Shown piece after piece: positions 1 through 5,728 of a stretch of DNA of 7,836 nucleotides (position 1 is its first letter; each line of letters opens with the position of its first letter). The DNA lies in NCBI GenBank assembly GCA_021107335.1, contig JAIOSZ010000277.1, forward strand, positions 1 to 7,836, given 5' to 3'. The position numbers and the translations under genes are program-made. A model generated the notes under the pieces. The model saw only the letters and a list, made by a program, of their open reading frames with translations. It ran no database searches and was not told the DNA's origin. Source of the DNA: Desulfuromonadaceae bacterium (GTDB taxonomy: Bacteria; Desulfobacterota; Desulfuromonadia; Desulfuromonadales; Syntrophotaleaceae).

Positions 1-981
1 GACCTCACGGATTCGCGCGAATAGCGTTCTCATCTGTACCCCGAATTGGATGAGTTGCTCTTTGGACTTGAGGTAATCTCGCTCCGGCAATGGAAGGGTT
101 ATTTTGTAGGTGCAGTAGGGTGCTGTCATGGCTGAGGCAATATCGTCAGCGAGGATAGTTCCGCTCAGGGAAAGATTAAGGACGACTGTCGAGTACTCCT
201 TCGCGCCGGGGTCGTCCGGTTCTTCAACAATATACAAAGGGTCATCCTCTTTTGGGGACTGCCACACCCACGAAGCCGTGTTACGGTGATATTGATATAC
301 ATCGGAGGGCATTGTATCCCCAACTGTCTGTCCGAAATGGATCAGCAATGGCATGCTTGCCAGGGCAAAAATTGAGAAGTGCCCGATCTGGTCGATATCG
401 TGCCGTTGCCGCAACCGCGCGTCCACGAGGCGATTAATTTCCTCCTGTTTGCTGGCGAAGTATCCTGGTTCATGATCTCGGAAAGCTCCATTGGCGAGAT
501 TGATTTGAATTGTTCCAGCCTCGTTTTCGGAAGGGTACCGAGGTAAAACCGCTTGCAGGGCTTGGTTAAATGTGATGGCGGGCAATCGCTCGCCGATATT
601 GTCTTTAAAGAAAACCAGGTGTGTTTTTAAATTTTCATCAAACCCGGTTAGATATTCAATCCGCCTTTCGTGAATTTCCTTGTACTCCCGCAGGGTTTCT
701 ACCGAATAAGCATCGGGATTAACATCGACCAGTTTGTGATGAGTGGGGCATAGCAACATCAGATTATTGAATTCTTTTGCAAGCGCTGGTGAGAGCAGTT
801 CGTCCCCCCTAGGCCCCCCTGGACTATCTGCGATGACATGAGCAACAAAAGCATTGTTGATTTCTTTTTGAGTCAAACTGTCGCGCCACAATACTTGATT
901 GCAGCCCTTGAACTGACAGCGTCCTCCGGCTCTCATCCAGAGCTGGAGAACTGTCTTAGGGGGAATCTTTGTTTTCGACAT
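1..981 (-). CDS. cap5: CBASS effector Cap5, HNH-SAVED endonuclease (partial, 3' end off window)
   Basis: This gene encodes the killing effector of the CBASS operon. By family knowledge the C-terminal SAVED domain binds a cyclic dinucleotide, which activates the N-terminal HNH domain to degrade double-stranded DNA in the infected cell. I read 327 codons with no stop; known Cap5 proteins are somewhat longer, so the last few dozen residues are missing. The HNH part shows Cys22 and Cys27 (RCQFKGC), His48 (AHVIAD), a PGGPRGD loop at 54-60, Asn72-Asn73, and Cys78-x2-His81-His82, the expected zinc/beta-beta-alpha-metal residues. The SAVED part (about 115 onward) shows HFSIFAL at 201-207, PLLIHFG at 211-217 and VYQYHR at 228-233. 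The ATG at 981 overlaps the cap3 end by 26 bases and has a strong AAGGAG site 8 bases upstream, which fixes the start. Nothing in the visible part looks broken. Confidence 0.93.
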   Translation of the reverse strand, partial: MSKTKIPPKTVLQLWMRAGGRCQFKGCNQVLWRDSLTQKEINNAFVAHVIADSPGGPRGDELLSPALAKEFNNLMLLCPTHHKLVDVNPDAYSVETLREYKEIHERRIEYLTGFDENLKTHLVFFKDNIGERLPAITFNQALQAVLPRYPSENEAGTIQINLANGAFRDHEPGYFASKQEEINRLVDARLRQRHDIDQIGHFSIFALASMPLLIHFGQTVGDTMPSDVYQYHRNTASWVWQSPKEDDPLYIVEEPDDPGAKEYSTVVLNLSLSGTILADDIASAMTAPYCTYKITLPLPERDYLKSKEQLIQFGVQMRTLFARIREV

Positions 982-1477
982 TATGGATTCTCCTTAGGGG
1001 AAATTCGCCGATAAGTTGGCAAATAGTACCGGTTCGGCATCCCTCCCAAACCCTCATTGTTTCAACCCCCAAGATGATGAAGTATAAATTTTCACCAGCA
1101 AAGACGTCCTCTCTGAGTTTGCGTTTCCAGTTATTTAAATCCACAAAAGAGGGGGTAGGGTGGGGCTCTGGATGGGTATGCCACTCTCCTAAATACGTGC
1201 ATGTACCCTTACTGTCCTGCCAGAACTTGTCAATGGCTTGCTGGTGGCGACGGCGTCTGCGGCGGAAATGAAACCGGCCTTGGGTGTCTCCCTTCATAAC
1301 CGTAGTTATCTCGTCAACCACAATGTCGGTGCTGTCAAGGATATGCCGGCCTAATATTACCCCGCCCGCTTCTTTTTTGTCGGGTGTATCCTGCACCAGA
1401 GCAAGCATCTTTGCTAGGGGGTGCATGCCTATCTCAAACTTTCCCCCATCAGGTTTTCGTATAGTTGGAGGGGTCAC
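956..1477 (-). CDS. cap3: CBASS Cap3, JAB/JAMM-family deconjugating isopeptidase
   Basis: Cap3 is a JAMM zinc metalloprotease. In studied type II CBASS it cleaves the bond that Cap2 forms between the cyclase C-terminus and its target, so it counteracts priming. The full JAMM signature is present. Counting from the GTG start as residue 1, these are Glu36 (EAGGVILG), His100-x-His102 (GEWHTHP), Ser110 and Asp113. The protein is 173 residues, normal for a single-domain Cap3. I chose GTG at 1477 because it overlaps the cap2 stop as GTGA (4 bases) and has GGAG about 10 bases upstream. A TTG at 1504 would give 182 residues but has no visible ribosome binding site. The gene overlaps cap5 by 26 bases. 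An oddity is a run of six arginines at about residues 72-77, between the Glu and the HxH motif. The family call is firm and the start is moderately sure. Confidence 0.93.
   Translation of the reverse strand: MTPPTIRKPDGGKFEIGMHPLAKMLALVQDTPDKKEAGGVILGRHILDSTDIVVDEITTVMKGDTQGRFHFRRRRRRHQQAIDKFWQDSKGTCTYLGEWHTHPEPHPTPSFVDLNNWKRKLREDVFAGENLYFIILGVETMRVWEGCRTGTICQLIGEFPLRRIHNVENKDSP
990..995 (-). promoter_or_regulatory. Ribosome binding site of cap5
   Basis: On the minus strand AAGGAG lies 8 bases before the ATG at 981, inside the end of cap3. It is the best ribosome binding site in the operon and decides the Cap5 start. It may let the effector be translated independently of cap3. Confidence 0.75.
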
Positions 1478-3249
1478 TGGTTGGGGGCTCCGCAAACCAG
1501 ACAATTGGGGAAGATGTAGCTGAATCTTTGCTCGTTAAGTTCGGCAGGGGTGTAACCAAAGCGTGAAGAGGCTTGAAACCCAGCGGATTCAAAACTCTCA
1601 GACGGGCCCTTCCAGGAAATCACAGGACTACCGATCTCATGGCATCTTTTCCCATCCAAGGCAAGCCTTGCTGCCATTTCGGCTGTACGCAGTGCATCGA
1701 GGGCGCCGTAAGGCGTATAAAGATTGCCACAACCAAGTTCGTCTTTTCCAAAGGATTGCCCGGCCTCAGCGAAAGAGGCACGGTTCCACAAACCTTTTTC
1801 AGGATCTCCAACGGACGCATATAAACATTGGAAGCAACCGGCCTTTCCTGGCCGAGTGAGTAGGGCATGGCCTCCTATGCCATATGGTTCCAGCCATGTG
1901 AATAATGTAAGAGGCCCAGATTTCGCCTGATGTACTTCCCTGTTAATAAAAAGGTCTACCGTGGGATTGCCCGAAGCTGATATCACCAGGTCGAAATCGG
2001 ACAGCCGCACAATACCCCTCTGTAGGGCCTCCTCATAATGGTATTTAACAGGCCTTACCTCGACGTACGGATATTTGTGCTCGACTTCCTCCTTTAATGC
2101 TTCCACCTTGGATTTTCCGTTAGCGCTTCGACCAAGTACATGTCGAAAGGTGTTTTCCGCCTGCATTATATCCGGGTCCACCAAGGTTAGTTTGCCGAAT
2201 CCCATCTGGGGGAGCCCAAGGGCCAAGTACCCACCTACTGCACCACAGCCTATCAAGAGAACCTGAGCTCGACGCAGATCCATTTGCCCTCCTCCGCGGG
2301 GAATCAGATAGTCTGGATCATACCGCTGGATTTTTAGGGGTTCAGGTGGATTGGCTTGGCCACCCAGAAGCGGGTGCCCGCCCTCAACATCGTTAAAGAA
2401 CAAACCTATCAAGGTTGCTCCTCCGCTGGGTCTTGGAAGACTTACGATCACCAGTTCCTGGGATTTCCATTTACGCCCGAGCTTTTCAAGCTGACGATAG
2501 TTTTCTGGAGTGATGTTACCTTGAATGATTTGCCGAACTTCATCAAGATTCCAGGGTTTGCAGGGAGCTGGAGGGATTAATCGGGTTCCCTCTTTTAAGG
2601 GCAGGTAAATCGCGCGACGCCTAGATAGTGATTTTAGGGCATGGTGGTCCTTGCCGAGAAAATCGAGTATCACTTGGTGGTCTTCAGCGACAAATTTGTA
2701 GTGTCCCTTACTGTTTTCCTGGGCTATATACCCGTAGATACGATGTAGCCGATCATTCACCTTCAGCAAGGAGCCTATGGGAAGATTCTTGTCGGGGACG
2801 ACCTGTCGCCAGTAGGAATGGAATTCGTCCATGAAATCTGGTGGGATTTCTCCTTGAGCGATGAGCTCAACTTGATCTCCCAAAAGCTTAACAGCTCTTT
2901 TAAGGCTCCATTCCAGAATATCCATGGGGCGCTCGGAGTCCAAAAGGAGTCCCTCATCGTCCGCGTAGCAAACGTAGCCATCTTGGTCCACGTGAGGCAA
3001 AACCCCTAGAGAGTCCCATGGGTGCAGGAAAATAATGGGCAATGAGAGGGGAAATCGGTGATTTATTCCAAGGCTAAGGGTCGCGTTCTTATCTCCAATG
3101 GCGTACTGCGCCTGTATGGCTTGGACAATGCCCCACTTTTTGAAGGGCATGTCGTTAAGGTCTGCCAGCGGAAGGAGCACATATTGACGCAAGCCCATTT
3201 TCCTGGCCAAGCCTTCCAAGATATTTTCTTCAAATGAGAACTTCTGCAT
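1474..3249 (-). CDS. cap2: CBASS Cap2, E2-E1 fusion ubiquitin-like transferase
   Basis: Cap2 is a 591-residue fusion of an E2-like conjugating domain and a ThiF/E1-like adenylating domain. In studied type II CBASS it adenylates the C-terminus of the partner cyclase and passes it through thioesters onto a target, raising cyclic-nucleotide output. In the E2 part (about 1-150) the likely catalytic Cys is Cys94 in GYVCYAD, after HRFPLSLPIIF. The E1 part (about 310-591) has the nucleotide-binding loop GCGAVGG at 334-340 and a following acidic VDPD at 357-360. Cys507 (ELGCGNLYTPYGA) is the likely E1 active-site residue. Two CxxC pairs, Cys472/Cys475 and Cys583/Cys586, look like the structural zinc site of E1 proteins. 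The ATG follows the cyclase stop directly (TAAATG) and has no clear ribosome binding site, so translation is probably coupled. All key residues are present and the length is normal. Confidence 0.95.
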   Translation of the reverse strand: MQKFSFEENILEGLARKMGLRQYVLLPLADLNDMPFKKWGIVQAIQAQYAIGDKNATLSLGINHRFPLSLPIIFLHPWDSLGVLPHVDQDGYVCYADDEGLLLDSERPMDILEWSLKRAVKLLGDQVELIAQGEIPPDFMDEFHSYWRQVVPDKNLPIGSLLKVNDRLHRIYGYIAQENSKGHYKFVAEDHQVILDFLGKDHHALKSLSRRRAIYLPLKEGTRLIPPAPCKPWNLDEVRQIIQGNITPENYRQLEKLGRKWKSQELVIVSLPRPSGGATLIGLFFNDVEGGHPLLGGQANPPEPLKIQRYDPDYLIPRGGGQMDLRRAQVLLIGCGAVGGYLALGLPQMGFGKLTLVDPDIMQAENTFRHVLGRSANGKSKVEALKEEVEHKYPYVEVRPVKYHYEEALQRGIVRLSDFDLVISASGNPTVDLFINREVHQAKSGPLTLFTWLEPYGIGGHALLTRPGKAGCFQCLYASVGDPEKGLWNRASFAEAGQSFGKDELGCGNLYTPYGALDALRTAEMAARLALDGKRCHEIGSPVISWKGPSESFESAGFQASSRFGYTPAELNEQRFSYIFPNCLVCGAPNQ

Positions 3250-4302
3250 TTAAGCCGAAGAACTGGAAGAGACTACGGCCGCCGGCATCGCACGAGCTGT
3301 TTCCTCTTTTGGGGGTATTTGGAAGTCTTCACCAAAGTGTTTCTGAAGAGTTTTGCAGGCCTCCACGGGATCAGCTTCCTCCTCAGCGTCTTCCAGCGCA
3401 TCGCGAAGGTTTTCCAGCTTTGATTTGAAATAAGCCATCTGGTTGTTGGTCATCTTTTCAAAAAGGTCTTTGTTTGGGATCATGGGGAGTTTTACCTCCA
3501 AGCGCTCGGCCCATTCCCCGTCACACCAGGTTTGTTGAAAGTTTGCCAACATCATCGTTGCGAAACGAAGAAGGGCTCCGAGGTCATCATAGCTTCGTTT
3601 GCCGCTGAAGGAATCAGTGATCTTAAATTCGGGCTGAAACCAATGGTAGGCAGCGACTGTTATGCCAATTCCGATGGGTGCAGCATTGCCAGTGGTAGGG
3701 AACTGGATGTCTTTCCATCGCTTCAGATCGCGGATTGCACGCCTAAATTGTGCCCTCTCTTCAGCATCATCGTAGCGATTCTTGATTAAATCAATCAGCC
3801 CCTGGGGGGCTGCCTCTTCCCATTCGCGGTTCTCCGGGGCCGAATTTATTTTTCCTTTGGCCAGATAGGTTTTGCCGTCCATGTTGCAGCAGCCATCAGA
3901 GTAGATGGCCAGATCCACGTGAAAAATGGCCTTGCCATTCTCGAAGTAATAGACTGTTATGCAAGGTCTGCGCATTTCCACTTGGCTGGTATGGTTTTTT
4001 AAGGCTTCAAAGACCCACCCTTTGACTTCTACAGGGTCATGCTCATTTTTGGCAATTTCAAAGCGTACCCCGACATCTATGTCGTAATCTCCACTGAGGG
4101 GCTTGATTCCGGTTCCCATCGCGTAAGAGCCCTGGTTGAAAATTTTGAATTTAGGGGTGGCGTCGCTCTCTTTAAAAAACTTTGGCAGCTCCTCCTTGAG
4201 GCGGTTAAGGACGCGTTCCCTTTTTTCTCGGAGAATAGCGTTTTCTTCATCCAGCTTAATTGCCTCGTGGAACTGCTCGAGCTGTTTCTGCACGTTGGCC
4301 AT
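3250..4302 (-). CDS. CBASS cGAS/DncV-like nucleotidyltransferase (CD-NTase)
   Basis: This enzyme makes the CBASS second messenger, a cyclic di- or trinucleotide, from NTPs after phage sensing. It has 350 residues from the ATG at 4302. The nucleotidyltransferase core shows GSYAMGTGIKPL at 58-69, then GDYDIDVGV with the likely metal-binding Asp74 and Asp76, and the third carboxylate Asp130 in FHVDLAIY. From memory these line up with the DID and HIDVPMYAI motifs of Vibrio DncV. An alpha-helical C-terminal domain follows. The tail ends in five serines and an alanine, a flexible tail with a small last residue like the one Cap2 conjugates in other systems. I chose ATG 4302 because AAGGG sits 5 bases upstream; a GTG at 4329 would add 9 residues. 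CdnG enzymes with Cap5 make 3',2'-cGAMP, but I cannot assign the clade or product here, so no symbol is given. Confidence 0.93.
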   Translation of the reverse strand: MANVQKQLEQFHEAIKLDEENAILREKRERVLNRLKEELPKFFKESDATPKFKIFNQGSYAMGTGIKPLSGDYDIDVGVRFEIAKNEHDPVEVKGWVFEALKNHTSQVEMRRPCITVYYFENGKAIFHVDLAIYSDGCCNMDGKTYLAKGKINSAPENREWEEAAPQGLIDLIKNRYDDAEERAQFRRAIRDLKRWKDIQFPTTGNAAPIGIGITVAAYHWFQPEFKITDSFSGKRSYDDLGALLRFATMMLANFQQTWCDGEWAERLEVKLPMIPNKDLFEKMTNNQMAYFKSKLENLRDALEDAEEEADPVEACKTLQKHFGEDFQIPPKEETARAMPAAVVSSSSSA

Positions 4303-4304
4303 AA

Positions 4305-4313
4305 CCACCCTTT
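4305..4313 (-). promoter_or_regulatory. Ribosome binding site of the CD-NTase gene
   Basis: The minus strand reads AAAGGGTGG just before the ATG at 4302, with the AAGGG core 5 bases from the start codon. This favours the 350-residue product over the upstream GTG start at 4329. Confidence 0.55.
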
Positions 4314-4369
4314 CTGTTGCGGGGAACACAGTTGAATCAATTCGGAGAAATTTTGGCCTGCCTGTTGCC

Positions 4370-4465
4370 CAGGGTTGTAACGATCACAATTTCCTCTTGG
4401 TCAGTGCTAGCCAAAACAATTAACTTGCGCCAAGCTAGCATGGTCAGTGGAAAGTTGCAACCCTG
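4370..4465. repeat. Nested inverted and direct repeats, operator-like
   Basis: CAGGGTTGTAAC (4370-4381) and GTTGCAACCCTG (4454-4465) are inverted copies matching at 11 of 12 positions. Between them the 9-base word TGGTCAGTG occurs twice in direct orientation (4398-4406 and 4441-4449), and GCTAGC occurs twice (4406-4411 and 4434-4439). The second GCTAGC is the centre of a near-palindrome, CCAAGCTAGCATGG (4430-4443). The cluster lies 70-165 bases upstream of the CD-NTase start, a place where a repressor or activator of the operon could bind. The function is inferred only. Confidence 0.4.
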
Positions 4466-4668
4466 AAAACACCATATGTGGTAGATGTCGTTTTTGATAA
4501 GCACAATATGTGGATGTGCCCGCAGTTCTCCCAAGCAACAGACAAGCCAAAAGAAGAGTCTTTCGCTATATTTCTCCGCGTCTGCATAAGAAGCATTTTT
4601 GCTGCCGCAGCAGATATCATATTCATTTGCAATGGAATCATATGTAGATAGACAGAAGGTTTGGAAAC

Positions 4669-4697
4669 TTGCCTGGTACCAAGAATTATTATATATT
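4669..4697 (+). promoter_or_regulatory. Candidate sigma-70 promoter for parDE
   Basis: TTGCCT (4669-4674) and TATATT (4692-4697) are separated by 17 bases, a good sigma-70 arrangement. Transcription would start near 4704, giving a leader of about 16 bases before the parD ATG at 4720. ParD antitoxins usually repress their own promoter. Confidence 0.5.
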
Positions 4698-4719
4698 GGT
4701 AAAAAACAATGGGGGCTGT

Positions 4720-4965
4720 ATGTCAAAAAACACAAGCGTATCGTTGGGTCGGCATTTTGAAAAATTTGTAGGCGAGCAAGTAACGACCGGCCGCTTCGCT
4801 TCGGCCAGTGAAGTCGTTAGAGCAGGCCTACGGCTTCTTGAGGAAAATGAAGCCAAGCTTCTTGCTTTGCGCCGGGCCTTAATTCCTGGCAAGGAAAGCC
4901 CTACGGCTAAGAATTATTCCATCGATGCAATCAACAGAGAGCTTGAGGAAGAAGGCCTTTCGTAG
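4720..4965 (+). CDS. parD: ParD-like antitoxin (ribbon-helix-helix)
   Basis: This 81-residue protein has the ParD layout. A short N-terminal strand (NTSVSLG, residues 4-10) and two helices with GRFASASEVVRAGLRLLEE at about 24-42 form the ribbon-helix-helix DNA-binding domain. The acidic tail, ending in INRELEEEGLS, should bind and neutralise the ParE toxin. Family members also bind their own promoter as repressors. The ATG at 4720 was chosen because the conserved domain starts there and a likely promoter lies just upstream; a TTG at 4669 in the same frame would lie inside that promoter. The only ribosome binding site is a run of five G at 4711-4715. The stop codon shares one base with the GTG start of the toxin frame, the usual coupling. 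The antitoxin looks intact although its partner does not. Confidence 0.9.
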   Translation: MSKNTSVSLGRHFEKFVGEQVTTGRFASASEVVRAGLRLLEENEAKLLALRRALIPGKESPTAKNYSIDAINRELEEEGLS

Positions 4966-5268
4966 TGCCAAAACTTACACTTACGGAGGAGGCGGAGCTT
5001 GATCTTAAAGATATCGGCCGCCACACGAACAAGATGTGGGGGCGAAACCAGCGTATTACATATCTCAATGAACTGGATGATATTTTCAAAAAACTAGCCT
5101 ATAACCCCCGACTTGGCAAAGATTACAGTCACGTACTTGATGGTTGTTTGAGGTATATATATATACTGTATTCACATGGTCTTTTATTGCGAGACATCAT
5201 GCGGAATAGAAGTCATAAGGATACTTCACCAATTCATGGATATAGATGGTCGCTTGTCGGATGCGTAA
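4965..5268 (+). pseudogene. parE: ParE-like toxin, frameshifted
   Basis: The first part, from the GTG at 4965, reads as the RelE/ParE fold: LTEEAELDLKDIGRHT, then KMWGRNQ and NPRLGKD, up to about residue 70. The expected C-terminal half is present but in the next frame, where 5182-5268 reads TSCGIEVIRILHQF and then MDIDGRLSDA and a stop. Going from the first frame to the second needs a net gain of one base (or an equivalent change) between about 5154 and 5182. Candidates are the six-unit TA tract at 5154-5165 and the GG at 5178-5179. Without the shift the first frame continues to 5366 as 133 residues with an unrelated tail. Joined, the protein would be about 100 residues, normal for ParE, which poisons DNA gyrase in studied members. 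It is probably inactive unless the shift is a sequencing error. Confidence 0.85.
5154..5165. repeat. (TA)6 dinucleotide tract within parE
   Basis: Six TA units lie inside the toxin gene just before the point where the reading frame changes. Such tracts can slip during replication, so this is one possible origin of the frameshift. It could also be a place of sequencing error. Confidence 0.6.
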
Positions 5269-5391
5269 ATATTCCACTCAACGCCCTACCTCAGGGACAT
5301 TGGATAGGTCTTTTAAGGTCGTTATCTCAGACAAGATTGATCGCCCATTTCAACTCGACAAGGTAAATGTTGGGTAAGAGATAGGACCTTG

Positions 5392-5670
5392 GTGATTGAT
5401 ATCAAGACCCCGGATCATTTCTTATCGTATAATACCAAAATACTTCCCAGCGATGTTCGTTTGGTTTGTATCGTAAATCGCGGCAAAAAATATAACCCGC
5501 CCAGCAGGCATCTGGAAAACGAGGTCGGGGAAATGCATCCGGTTGTTGCTGCCAAAATGTGCCTCAATTTTTATAGGGCAATGCTTGCTGATGCTCGTTC
5601 CTCGCTATTACCCAATCAGATGCCAACTCCACTCTATGAAGAAGAAATCCCTTCTACAGCAAACATGTAA
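5392..5670 (+). CDS. Unrecognised short protein, possibly the end of a decayed gene
   Basis: I do not recognise this frame. It would encode 92 residues from the GTG at 5392, which has AGGA five bases upstream; a TTG at 5389 is the alternative. The sequence is soluble-looking with no membrane segment, and includes VIDIKTPDHFLSYN near the start and HPVVAAKMCLNFYRAMLADA in the middle. Just upstream, 5246-5377 is open in another frame for 43 codons and ends in VVISDKIDRPFQLDKVNVG. The two could be pieces of one gene broken by a frameshift near 5375, but this is a guess. It lies between the decayed toxin and the cut recJ, where remnants are expected. It may not be expressed. Confidence 0.3.
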   Translation: MIDIKTPDHFLSYNTKILPSDVRLVCIVNRGKKYNPPSRHLENEVGEMHPVVAAKMCLNFYRAMLADARSSLLPNQMPTPLYEEEIPSTANM

Positions 5671-5675
5671 AATCT

Positions 5676-5708
5676 ACTTGGATCAATTTCACACCAAGTG
5701 AATTTTTT
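5676..5708 (+). terminator. Weak terminator-like hairpin
   Basis: TTCAC (5688-5692) and GTGAA (5698-5702) can pair around a five-base loop, followed at once by six T (5703-5708). An alternative larger hairpin pairs ACTTGG (5676-5681) with CCAAGT (5694-5699). It sits six bases after the stop of the unrecognised frame and just before the recJ remnant. The stems are short, so termination is uncertain. Confidence 0.3.
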
Positions 5709-5728
5709 AAAAAAAAGGGATTGTATAA

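Larger units (their letters stand above)
4303..4691. other. Intergenic region between divergent CBASS and parDE genes
   Basis: This stretch separates the leftward CBASS operon from the rightward toxin-antitoxin genes and must hold the control regions of both. It contains a cluster of symmetric repeats at 4370-4465 (listed separately) and the start of a parD promoter at its right end. I could not pick out a convincing minus-strand promoter for the CBASS operon. An open minus-strand frame of up to 132 codons (4735-4337) crosses it. That frame has only a TTG start, is rich in cysteine, resembles nothing I know and overlaps the parD promoter and start, so I do not call it a gene. No regulator of the CapW or CapH kind is encoded here. 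Confidence 0.6.

Noticed and set aside
969..3428. Several plus-strand frames of 60-100 codons across cap3, cap2 and the cyclase 3' end
   Set aside because: All are antisense shadows of well-supported genes and resemble no family.
4337..4735. Minus-strand open frame of 132 codons upstream of the CBASS operon
   Set aside because: It has only a TTG start without a ribosome binding site, many cysteines, no family resemblance, and overlaps the parD promoter and start. Its last third looks protein-like, so a remnant cannot be fully excluded.
4965..5366. A 133-residue ParE with a novel C-terminal domain
   Set aside because: The normal ParE C-terminal motifs are present in the neighbouring frame, so the long tail is a product of the frameshift.
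5676..5728. Terminal inverted repeat of a transposon at the recJ junction
   Set aside because: The only symmetry is a short hairpin next to a T run, better read as a weak terminator; no matching end or transposase is in the window.
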